This document shows positions 8,757-16,904 of a stretch of 64,000 nucleotides of DNA, in pieces. The notes beneath the pieces were generated by a model, which did not search any database, had not been told where the DNA came from, and worked only from the letters and a program-made list of their open reading frames with translations. Within the stretch, counting starts at the first letter, position 1, and each line of letters starts with the position of its first letter. A program made the translations under genes and the position numbers. This DNA comes from an uncultured Carboxylicivirga sp. (GTDB lineage Bacteria > Bacteroidota > Bacteroidia > Bacteroidales > Marinilabiliaceae): positions 62,001-126,000 of the forward strand of contig CANNEA010000010.1 in the NCBI GenBank assembly GCA_947503525.1, read 5' to 3'.

Positions 8757-10244
8757 CTATTCCTGATAAACCTTAACATTATCAATCCAGGCATCCACTG
8801 ATGTAACTGCGTAAAACATTACCGCAATTTCTCCACTATCATTGGTAGTAAAAGGAAGCAGAACTTTTGTTCCTCGGGTATCTGAAAATTTACCCTCTGC
8901 TATGGTTCCAACGTGATTAACTAAATTAGAACTGACATTTTTAACAGCATCTGCACCATCAATGTAATGTTCATCTAAAACAAGACCTACAATACTTCTG
9001 CCTCCAATCGGATCATTAGCATCATCACTCTTAATGGCATATTCATACTCTAATACATATTCAGTGTTTGGCAATAATTTAAGCGCTTGGTATGCATATC
9101 TTGACCCTGAACTTTGAAGGTAACCCCCTGATTGACTTGCTGTCCACTTAGCACCTGGAGTTTTAGAACCGTTAGGTGTTCCGTCATAATTAGTCCAGGA
9201 ACCATCAGAACTCGAACCAAACGGAGTGGTCGTACCATCTGTGAATGTTGTAAATCTCCAATGATCTGTTTTAGCATCAAAATCTCCGTTTAGAATTACG
9301 GATGTAATTGGCTTATGCAAGAAAACATTATCAACATTAAGCGTAGCGGCATCTTCTGCCATACCTTCAGCGCCTAGTTCCAGTTTAATCTCATCAAACT
9401 GCACAACTGGCTCTGAAAAATCGCTGGCTAAATCTAAATCCATACTAATCCACTCACCATCCATCAAATCTACAGTATAGTCGTATTCTGTATCGCCATT
9501 AACTAAAGTTAATTTCAACTTATCAACTCCCTTAGCAAAATCAGAATGTACATCTAAATATAGATGTGTCGCAGCAACACCTGACCCAAAGGCATCAGCA
9601 ACAACAATTTGATCCATAGCAATTGATGCTCCAACCTCTTCGCTTAGTCGGGAGTATTGCATTACTTTATTTCCTGATTCCATAGTAACCTCACCCTGTT
9701 GGGCATCACCGTTGGTAAAATCCACTCCTGCTGCTTTATATCTGTACGAAATAAAAGAACCATCATATTCAATACCATTGGAATAAATAACTAATACTTC
9801 CTCAAGACCTTTAGTTGGAGAGTCTGGTGCTGAAGAAACAGCGGTAACTTCATGCTCAACTTCTATATCTTGTGTTTTAACAACACTTTCTAAAACATTA
9901 GATTTTGCTGTAACTGTTATTGTATATGTAGCGACTTCAACATCGTTAGGGTAGTCGTAAGAAGCTGAACCTCCCGGTTCAATAGTTACAAGCTCTCCCC
10001 CGTTTCCGAAGTCAACATCATAACCATCAACACCAATGGCCAGAGGTTCTACAGTTACGTATGTACCATCTTCTACTCCATTTTCATCAGGACCTGCTGT
10101 TGCCTTAAAACTTGAAAATGTAATTTCAGTTAGCCCCGGGCCTGTTGAAGCCTCGTCGCCTGGCTTAATTAGCTTATCCGTTTCACATGATGCTATCAGA
10201 CCTAATATAAATATGGCAAATATTCCTTTTTTTAATAAATTCAT
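8757..10244 (-). CDS. Surface glycan-binding lipoprotein (PKD-like plus two CBM-like modules)
   Basis: 495 residues with a clear lipobox (LIASC, Cys20). Residues about 38-132 form a PKD-like immunoglobulin fold, about 150-310 a beta-sandwich ending in LNVDNVFLHK, and about 315-495 a second beta-sandwich that ends WIDNVKVYQ. The last module is closely related to that of the neighbouring lipoprotein (10281-11228), sharing for example SSSDGSWTNYDGT. No catalytic motif is seen. Position after SusD in a SusCD operon fits a SusE/F-like surface protein that holds alginate for the lyases; the ligand is inferred from context. Confidence 0.75.
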   Translation of the reverse strand: MNLLKKGIFAIFILGLIASCETDKLIKPGDEASTGPGLTEITFSSFKATAGPDENGVEDGTYVTVEPLAIGVDGYDVDFGNGGELVTIEPGGSASYDYPNDVEVATYTITVTAKSNVLESVVKTQDIEVEHEVTAVSSAPDSPTKGLEEVLVIYSNGIEYDGSFISYRYKAAGVDFTNGDAQQGEVTMESGNKVMQYSRLSEEVGASIAMDQIVVADAFGSGVAATHLYLDVHSDFAKGVDKLKLTLVNGDTEYDYTVDLMDGEWISMDLDLASDFSEPVVQFDEIKLELGAEGMAEDAATLNVDNVFLHKPITSVILNGDFDAKTDHWRFTTFTDGTTTPFGSSSDGSWTNYDGTPNGSKTPGAKWTASQSGGYLQSSGSRYAYQALKLLPNTEYVLEYEYAIKSDDANDPIGGRSIVGLVLDEHYIDGADAVKNVSSNLVNHVGTIAEGKFSDTRGTKVLLPFTTNDSGEIAVMFYAVTSVDAWIDNVKVYQE

Positions 10245-10280
10245 AACGATTTGTTTTATTGTTATTAACTCCCTACAAAC

Positions 10281-11228
10281 TTACTTTGCCGGATAAACTT
10301 TGACATTGTCTATGTATACATCAACATCTGTTACTGCATAGAACATGATAGCCATTTCACCACTTTCATTGCTAGTAAATTTTTGTTCAACTAAGGTAAA
10401 AGATGTTTTCCCTTTAACTTCATCAGCAACAAATTGACTAACATGATCACTTGCAACTGCATCGGCACCATCATCAAAATGAGCACCTAAAACCTCAGAA
10501 ATAATTCTATTACCTCCTGGTGCAACACCTGCTTGTTCTGCTGGAAGTTTAATAGCATATTCATATTCCAGAATATATTCTACATCACGTTCTAGGTTAG
10601 ATTCAGATACAATGATAGCTTGGTAGGCATATCTTGTATTAGCACTTAAGTAAGCCCCGGCTGAAGTTGACTTGGTCCATTTGGCTCCTTTTGTTTTAGC
10701 TCCATTATCTGTTCCATCATAATTAGTCCAAGATCCATCAGAACTAGAGTTAAACGGATTTGTATTTCCACCTGTAAAAGAGGCAAACTTCCAATCTGAA
10801 GATCCGCCATCAAAATCACCATTCAGAATAGTAACCGGAATAGGTACAAATTTATCTACTACCTCAACATCCATTGTTATGGTATTTGACGCTTCATTTC
10901 CATCAATAGCTGTCAATGTGACCGGATACGTTCCTTCTCCAGCTTCAAATGTATAACTAGGATCTTTTTCTGTTGAAGTATTTCCTCCACCAAAATCCCA
11001 TTCGTATTTTATAGATTCTGTTGACAGATTATTAAATTCAACTGTCTTAAAATTCTCCGCATTTGGAAGATAAGCAAAATTAGCTACCGGCGGACTCAAA
11101 TCTGGTTTAGAGCCAGCTTCAGGTAATTCATACTTAAAAGCTTCTTCGCAACTTACCGATAAAAACATTATCGATATGAACACCATCGCCTTCATGGTGT
11201 ACTTGAAAATATTTAACTGATTTTTCAT
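10281..11228 (-). CDS. Surface glycan-binding lipoprotein with PKD domain
   Basis: 315 residues, lipoprotein (LSVSC, Cys27). Residues 46-125 are a PKD domain with the diagnostic YEWDFGGG at 75-82. Residues about 133-315 are a beta-sandwich carbohydrate-binding-like module, paralogous to the end of the 495-residue neighbour and likewise ending VYIDNVKVYP. It follows susD by 20 bases and precedes the second lipoprotein by 36, so the three form one operon. Likely role: holding alginate chains at the outer face of the SusCD complex (inference). Confidence 0.75.
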   Translation of the reverse strand: MKNQLNIFKYTMKAMVFISIMFLSVSCEEAFKYELPEAGSKPDLSPPVANFAYLPNAENFKTVEFNNLSTESIKYEWDFGGGNTSTEKDPSYTFEAGEGTYPVTLTAIDGNEASNTITMDVEVVDKFVPIPVTILNGDFDGGSSDWKFASFTGGNTNPFNSSSDGSWTNYDGTDNGAKTKGAKWTKSTSAGAYLSANTRYAYQAIIVSESNLERDVEYILEYEYAIKLPAEQAGVAPGGNRIISEVLGAHFDDGADAVASDHVSQFVADEVKGKTSFTLVEQKFTSNESGEMAIMFYAVTDVDVYIDNVKVYPAK

Positions 11229-11248
11229 AATCTTAATGCTTTAAAATA

Positions 11249-12724
11249 TTATTGAGGATTTTGAGTCAAGATACCTTCACTTAAGTTAATCTCCCTTGAA
11301 GGAATTGGCAATAATAATCTTCTGATATTATAACTTGTATATCCCATTTCTTCAGCATGTGCACCAAGCACTTCATGTGCTACACCAAATCGTAGTAAAT
11401 CAAAGAAACGATGATTCTCAAAAGCCAATTCTACTCTTCGTTCAAGTAACAATGCATCTGTAGTTAATACAGTGGGACGATCTGCGACAGCATCAAAACC
11501 TGCTCTAACTCTAACTTCCATATAAGAATCTATAGCACTGGCATCACTAGTATTTCCACCTGCCATAATAGCTTCTGCATGCATTAAAAGCACATCTGCA
11601 TATCGTAGAATAATCCAGTCGTTACCAGCATAAGACGGAGATTCCCCATATGTGGGTAGGTTCGGGTCTGAAATATCTGATCCATCAGGTAAGAACTTAA
11701 CAACTTCTGCATTCTCTGGTACAGGAAGCTCAGCATCTGCACCATAAGCAGCATAAGAAATAGCCGTTCTGTTCCCACCTTCAGCAATAAAATCTTCAGC
11801 AAGATTTGGATTTACGATATTAAGTCCATCCTGTCTACCTTGACGATTATAAGAAGTGAATTCTGATGAAAAACCCTGGCTTTGCTCCGGGTTTACAGAT
11901 AAGTACTGAATGGCAAAAATAACTTCATTGTTTAATTCATTGTAGAATACATCATGAAAATCATTCTGCAAAGCAAAAGTACCTGGTGCAATAATGGCTT
12001 CGCACAATTCCTTAGCACCTGCATAATTTGGTGTTGGAAGCGTTAAGTACACCTTAGCTAACAATCCTTGAGCGGCAGCTTGTGAAGCTCTGGAATTATT
12101 TTTATTATCAAGATAGCTTACACCTTCTTGCAAGTCAGCAATAATTTGTTCATAAACTTTTTCCACCTCTACTCTGGTAAAAAGTAATTCTTTTTCTTCG
12201 GGACCTGCTACGGTAGTTAACAAGGGCACTGGTCCATATAATCTTACTAAGTTAAAATACGCGTAAGCTCTTAAGAACTTGGCCTCTGCTGTATATTTAT
12301 TAACATTGGCAGCATCTGACTTATCTACATATTTTAGTACATTATTTGCTCTAAAAATAATTTCATACATCGATTGCCAATAGTCTTCAGACTGAATATT
12401 TTCAGGATCAACAATGTAACGGTGAAAATCGGCTCTCGAGCCTTCTAGTGTTTTACTTCTGGTATTATCCGATCGGTGCTCAGTTAAAAGGTACTCTAAT
12501 TGCACCCCTCTATTAAATCTTGCCGTACTTGATTCTGCATTTTCATTAACCCCTTGTATGGCATCATAAATCCCAATAATCCCAGTTAAAACATCAGCAT
12601 CTGATTGAAAATAACTTTCAGCAACTATGGCAGAATCTGGCAATGGATTCAAGAACTCATCTGAATCACAAGAATTAAATAGTAATCCTGTGATAGCTAT
12701 AATTAAAAACTTTATATATTTCAT
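11249..12724 (-). CDS. SusD/RagB family glycan-binding lipoprotein
   Basis: 491 residues. The lipobox is at Cys19 (LFNSC) and is followed by the SusD-typical FLNPLPDSAI. TPR-like helices carry YWQSMYEIIFRANNVL and KFLRAYAYFNLVRLYGPVPLL, and the C-terminal RRVELAFENHRFFDLLRFG is diagnostic. SusD proteins lie as a lid over their SusC channel and deliver oligosaccharides. It starts 16 bases after susC ends. Alginate as ligand follows from the surrounding lyases. Confidence 0.95.
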   Translation of the reverse strand: MKYIKFLIIAITGLLFNSCDSDEFLNPLPDSAIVAESYFQSDADVLTGIIGIYDAIQGVNENAESSTARFNRGVQLEYLLTEHRSDNTRSKTLEGSRADFHRYIVDPENIQSEDYWQSMYEIIFRANNVLKYVDKSDAANVNKYTAEAKFLRAYAYFNLVRLYGPVPLLTTVAGPEEKELLFTRVEVEKVYEQIIADLQEGVSYLDNKNNSRASQAAAQGLLAKVYLTLPTPNYAGAKELCEAIIAPGTFALQNDFHDVFYNELNNEVIFAIQYLSVNPEQSQGFSSEFTSYNRQGRQDGLNIVNPNLAEDFIAEGGNRTAISYAAYGADAELPVPENAEVVKFLPDGSDISDPNLPTYGESPSYAGNDWIILRYADVLLMHAEAIMAGGNTSDASAIDSYMEVRVRAGFDAVADRPTVLTTDALLLERRVELAFENHRFFDLLRFGVAHEVLGAHAEEMGYTSYNIRRLLLPIPSREINLSEGILTQNPQ

Positions 12725-12739
12725 AATTTCGTTTTTTGA

Positions 12740-15700
12740 TTAAAATTTAACATTTAAACCAACTGAGTAAGTACTAAATAAAGGTGTACCTGCTCTTTGA
12801 GCACCATAAGTCGTAGGTGTATTATTACTATCAATAAACTCAGGGTTAAAACCATGATAATCTTTCGATGTGATATATAGCACATTCTGACCTGTAGCAT
12901 AAAGTCTTAATGATTGTAATCCTATTCGTGAGATTAAAGCATTTGAAAAAGTATAGCCAAGATTTATATTTCTCAATGAGACATAACCTGCACTCATAAC
13001 AATATCATTTGTATGAACTCTCTGCTGTAGGAAAGAAGCATCAGATATGATTCCGTCATCTACAACTGCTTGCGGATCTGTAGTAGCTCCGTTCCAGTGA
13101 GAGAAAAAGTATTGATCACCAACATTTCTCACTTCAGCGCCCTGACTACCTTGAAACATAAAAGAAAAATCGAAATTTTTATATTTGAACTCGTTAGTTA
13201 TACTCCAGTTAATTTCTGGGTATGGGTCACCTAATATTGTTTTATCCTCATCCGTAATTAAACCATCACCATTCAAATCTTTAACGATAACATCTTCTGA
13301 AACCCCATTAATTGGAAGCCATGGAGAGTCCCAATATTCACCAGGTAACTCCTTACTTTCGTCAACCACATATCCATAAAAAGAAGATATCGGATTACCA
13401 ACAGAGTTTATCCATTGAGAATTTCTACCCCATCCGTCCTGAGATAAGGCTCCATCTGAATCACCAAAATCAAGTAATTCATTTTTATTTGTAGAAGCTA
13501 TAAAGGTAGTTTGCCAAAAGAAATTCGCATTTACAATATTTTTGGTTCTTAATTCAAATTCCCAACCACTGTTTGCTACTTTCCCTTTATTTACGATACC
13601 GTTGCTAAATCCAGTCTGATATGATATAGGTATGTTTAGCAACAACTGGTCACTAGTTCTTTTATAATAATCTATAGACCCTGAGAATCTATTATTTATA
13701 AAACCAAAATCTAATCCTGGGTTAAATTCCTCAGAAGCTTCCCATTGCAATAATTCGTTAGCAATATTTAAAGGTGAAACACCAGTTGTAATACCTCCGT
13801 TAATAATTGCATTGGTATTACCTAATTGCGCTAAATAGGGCCATGCGTTAAGTACATCGGATCCCACATTAAAGTTTTCAGAACCAGTCAAACCATAACT
13901 CACTCTAAGCTTTAATTTGCTAAGGATATCATTTTCGCTCAAGAAATCTTCATTATGTGCATTCCATCCTAAAGATGCCGCAGGGAAGTTACCCCACTTT
14001 TTCTGTGGTCCAAAAACAGAACTACCATCACGTCTAAAAGATGCATTTACAAGGTACCTATTGGCATAAGCATATGAAATTCTACCAAAATATCCTATTT
14101 TATTCTTTTGAATATTGAATTCTTCTGCAGTAAGACTAGTTGCTGCTTCTAGGCTTTTAAGTAAATCGTTGGTATATCCTGTGCCAATAACTTCACTGGT
14201 TTCTGATCTTCTTTTTTGTACAGTAAACCCAGCTAAAGCACTAAACTCATGATTGTTGATCTGTTTGTTGTACAATAAAGTATTATCAGAAATTATTCTG
14301 GTTTGATACCTATTATTCAATAAATATTGAGCTCTACTATTTCCAGATGCATGATGTTTTGTTCCATCCCAACGCGTTCTTTTTCGTTGTTCTAAAGTTA
14401 CCCCTAAAGCACTCTTAGCAGTAAGACCATCAATAATTTTTAAACTCAAATAAGCAGAAGTTAATATTTTGGTATTATACTCATAGTGTTCTCTTTCTAC
14501 GTACTGCGCATAAGCATTTTGATCGCCGGTTGTACGCGGTCTGTTATCACTACCATTACCATCTAAATCCAATTCAACTAAATGATTCTCCATAAAATAA
14601 TCTCCAACGCCTACATCAGGATAAACATCTCTATTTATAAATTGTAATGTTTCCTGTGTATGGTATATAGGCAACCAAGGCGATTGTCTTATTGGATTAT
14701 GAACAGAAGTAGGTAAAGCTCTTCTTTTTGAATAAGAAGGCGTAGCACTCAAACCAAATTTAATTCTTTTGCCAATCTTACTATCTATTTTCAGCTTTGC
14801 AGAATACAGTTTGTAGTCATCTGTAATAACAACTCCTTCGTCATGCAAATATCTTAATGAAGTAGAAAATGTGGTATTCTCAGATCCTCCACTGGCTGCT
14901 AAAGAGTGGCTAGTGATTATACCTCCGTTAAAGAAAACATCTTGCCAGTCTCTGTCAATACCAGTAACCTCAACTATTTTATGTGCATATTGGGTAGCTT
15001 CAGAAATCTGACCTGTAGCTTCTAGTTCTTTGGCCGACCATTCAGATAGATTTTTCTTATAATCATCGCTTCCAAAGGCAGATTTATATCCTGTAAAAGT
15101 GTCATACGAGAATACTGTTTTGCCTTCTTTTCCGGTCTTCGTCGTAATCATAATTACACCGTTAGATCCTTCACTACCATAAATAGCGGCAGAAGCAGCA
15201 TCTTTTAAGACCTCAAAAGACTCGATATCGTTCATATCCAGATTTCCAAGAAAACTAGCATCAACCACAACACCATCAACTACCACTGCAGGTCCGGAGT
15301 CGGCTGTAATTGATCCAAAACCACGAATGGTAATCGTTGGAGCAGCACCAGCCTCAGCAGAAGTTGCCTGAATATTTACACCAGAAACTTGCCCAATTAA
15401 AGCATCATCTACCCTTGCCACAGCTATTTGATCTAAATTCTCATTCACTACTTTTGAGATAGCTCCTGTCAGGTGACTTTTTTTCTGAACCCCGTATCCA
15501 ATAACAACAACTTCATCAAGATCAGAATTGTCGGGTACCATAGCTACATTAAAAGTAGCTTCACTTCCTACAGCTATTTCTTGTTGTTCATAACCTATGT
15601 ATGAAAAGATTATAACTGCATTTTCTCCTTCCACGTTTAAGCTGAAATTACCTTCATAATCGGTAATTGTACCATTAGTGGTTCCTTTTTCGTAAACACT

Positions 15701-15838
15701 TACCCCTATCAGGGTAGAATTATCGCTCGCATCAACTACACGGCCTGTTATGGTTTGCGCATAAAGCTGTGTAAAGACTCCGGCAATCATTAGTAATGTA
15801 AATAGGATTTTTTGTTTCATTACTTGAGTTTTTTTCAT
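12740..15838 (-). CDS. SusC/RagA family TonB-linked outer-membrane transporter
   Basis: About 1032 residues. The frame can open at a TTG (15844), but ATGs at 15838 and 15820 give a normal signal peptide ending QLYAQ; 15838 is used here and 15820 is equally possible. A carboxypeptidase-like regulatory domain (GRVVDASDNSTLIGVSV) occupies about residues 30-110, then a TonB-box/plug region with DEVVVIGYG, and the rest is a 22-strand beta-barrel ending in a hydrophobic strand. With SusD it imports alginate oligomers across the outer membrane. It is the first gene of the SusCD operon and follows gntR across a 230-base gap that holds regulatory repeats. Confidence 0.95.
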   Translation of the reverse strand: MKKTQVMKQKILFTLLMIAGVFTQLYAQTITGRVVDASDNSTLIGVSVYEKGTTNGTITDYEGNFSLNVEGENAVIIFSYIGYEQQEIAVGSEATFNVAMVPDNSDLDEVVVIGYGVQKKSHLTGAISKVVNENLDQIAVARVDDALIGQVSGVNIQATSAEAGAAPTITIRGFGSITADSGPAVVVDGVVVDASFLGNLDMNDIESFEVLKDAASAAIYGSEGSNGVIMITTKTGKEGKTVFSYDTFTGYKSAFGSDDYKKNLSEWSAKELEATGQISEATQYAHKIVEVTGIDRDWQDVFFNGGIITSHSLAASGGSENTTFSTSLRYLHDEGVVITDDYKLYSAKLKIDSKIGKRIKFGLSATPSYSKRRALPTSVHNPIRQSPWLPIYHTQETLQFINRDVYPDVGVGDYFMENHLVELDLDGNGSDNRPRTTGDQNAYAQYVEREHYEYNTKILTSAYLSLKIIDGLTAKSALGVTLEQRKRTRWDGTKHHASGNSRAQYLLNNRYQTRIISDNTLLYNKQINNHEFSALAGFTVQKRRSETSEVIGTGYTNDLLKSLEAATSLTAEEFNIQKNKIGYFGRISYAYANRYLVNASFRRDGSSVFGPQKKWGNFPAASLGWNAHNEDFLSENDILSKLKLRVSYGLTGSENFNVGSDVLNAWPYLAQLGNTNAIINGGITTGVSPLNIANELLQWEASEEFNPGLDFGFINNRFSGSIDYYKRTSDQLLLNIPISYQTGFSNGIVNKGKVANSGWEFELRTKNIVNANFFWQTTFIASTNKNELLDFGDSDGALSQDGWGRNSQWINSVGNPISSFYGYVVDESKELPGEYWDSPWLPINGVSEDVIVKDLNGDGLITDEDKTILGDPYPEINWSITNEFKYKNFDFSFMFQGSQGAEVRNVGDQYFFSHWNGATTDPQAVVDDGIISDASFLQQRVHTNDIVMSAGYVSLRNINLGYTFSNALISRIGLQSLRLYATGQNVLYITSKDYHGFNPEFIDSNNTPTTYGAQRAGTPLFSTYSVGLNVKF

Positions 15839-15977
15839 CAACAAATCAATGTTTATCAGACTCTTAAGCTGATTTTGATTTATTAATTAATTAAAAATAG
15901 ATTTTTTATTAGCTTTGCATTAACACAATACGGCTCCAAACTAATCATTAGCACCAAGCTATGTGACAGTTGTTGAG

Positions 15978-15991
15978 ATTCTTCCAAGAAT
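15978..15991. promoter_or_regulatory. Inverted repeat upstream of susC, candidate operator
   Basis: ATTCTT and AAGAAT arms are exact complements around a 2-base CC centre, about 140 bases before the susC start. It has the same 6-2-6 layout as the TTGGTnnACCAA sites near gntR and PL6 but a different arm sequence, so it may bind a different protein. Function is unproven. Confidence 0.35.
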
Positions 15992-16005
15992 ATTTGTACT
16001 GTGCT

Positions 16006-16036
16006 AATAGTGCGTGCCAGCGCACTATTTTTTTTT
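16006..16036 (+). terminator. Intrinsic terminator pointing against susC/gntR transcription
   Basis: AATAGTGCG (16006-16014) and CGCACTATT (16021-16029) form a perfect 9-pair stem with a 6-base loop, followed on the plus strand by an unbroken T run to 16036. No plus-strand gene precedes it. On the minus strand there is no T run after the stem, so the element should stop antisense transcription heading into gntR and at most form a 3' hairpin for gntR mRNA. Confidence 0.65.
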
Positions 16037-16070
16037 ACAATTGTTTTTCTACATTGCTCTTTATTTTTAT

Positions 16071-16778
16071 TTATATTTTGGATTGACTGAATTTAAGCAC
16101 GTCTTCTAAATGTGCTGACATATTTTGAACAGATGCTTCAACATCCTGATTTTTTATCGCTTGCAAAATCTGATGATGTTCTCCAAAGGTTTTAGCTAAT
16201 TTCGAATCGCTACAAACATTTTGTTTTCTATAAATTTTTAAAATGTCTGGTAAAATAATCAGCATCATCGTTTTTATAACTGAATTATGCCCTGCTTCAG
16301 CAATACGCAAGTGAAAGACAAAATCTTCATTTTCTGCAGGAGCACCACTTTCAATCTTTTTCTCGTAAGCCACTAAAGCATCTTCCAGCCTACGGACATC
16401 TTCATCTGTACGACGCATTGCTGCCTGTTGAACAGAGAAACGTTCCATCATTACACGTGTTTCAACCAAAGAAAAGAAATCAGGCTTTTCAATTTTCATC
16501 ACATTAGAAAGCAAACCCTCCATTGCCGTAATATCAACACCATTAATCACCACACCACTTTGCGGTAGAGTATTTAGGATACCTAAAAACTCTAACTTTT
16601 TTATTGCATCTCGAATATAGGTTCGTCCAACTCCCAGTTTCTCAGATAACTTCCGTTCAGAAGGTAATTTATCGCCCGGCTTTAAATAACCTGCAATGAT
16701 CAACCCTCTAATCTGCCTGATTATCTTATCAACTGGTGTTTCGACCTGTATGGTCTCGAAGTTTTCAAGTAATTCCAT
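16071..16778 (-). CDS. FadR-subfamily GntR transcriptional regulator
   Basis: 235 residues. A winged helix-turn-helix covers about 14-80 (GDKLPSERKLSEKLGVGRTYIRDAIKKLEFLG), followed by an all-helical FCD ligand domain with the expected acidic and His residues (DFVFHLRIAEAGHN, EHHQIL, MSAHLED) for a metal-assisted carboxylate pocket. FadR-type regulators of uronate pathways respond to sugar acids such as KDG or DEH. It lies between the PL6 gene and susC, and a TTGGTtgACCAA repeat sits 39 bases before its start, which suggests autoregulation. Most likely the local regulator of alginate use, probably a repressor relieved by a pathway intermediate. Confidence 0.88.
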   Translation of the reverse strand: MELLENFETIQVETPVDKIIRQIRGLIIAGYLKPGDKLPSERKLSEKLGVGRTYIRDAIKKLEFLGILNTLPQSGVVINGVDITAMEGLLSNVMKIEKPDFFSLVETRVMMERFSVQQAAMRRTDEDVRRLEDALVAYEKKIESGAPAENEDFVFHLRIAEAGHNSVIKTMMLIILPDILKIYRKQNVCSDSKLAKTFGEHHQILQAIKNQDVEASVQNMSAHLEDVLKFSQSKI

Positions 16779-16816
16779 AATTATCTCCTCTTTGCTCTTT
16801 TAGCGTTTCCCTATTA

Positions 16817-16828
16817 TTGGTTGACCAA
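16817..16828. promoter_or_regulatory. Candidate FadR/GntR operator upstream of gntR
   Basis: TTGGTTGACCAA: arms TTGGT and ACCAA are exact complements around a 2-base centre. The same arms and spacing recur at 18744-18755 and 18914-18925 in front of the PL6 gene. Three matches in the control regions of this locus, and the palindromic form expected for a dimeric winged-helix regulator, support an operator. Confidence 0.6.
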
Positions 16829-16904
16829 AGATACAATCATCAATTGTTTCTCCTTTATGATTCATACCTACAATAGTTAAATTAAAACCATTACAAAAGT
16901 TTCC

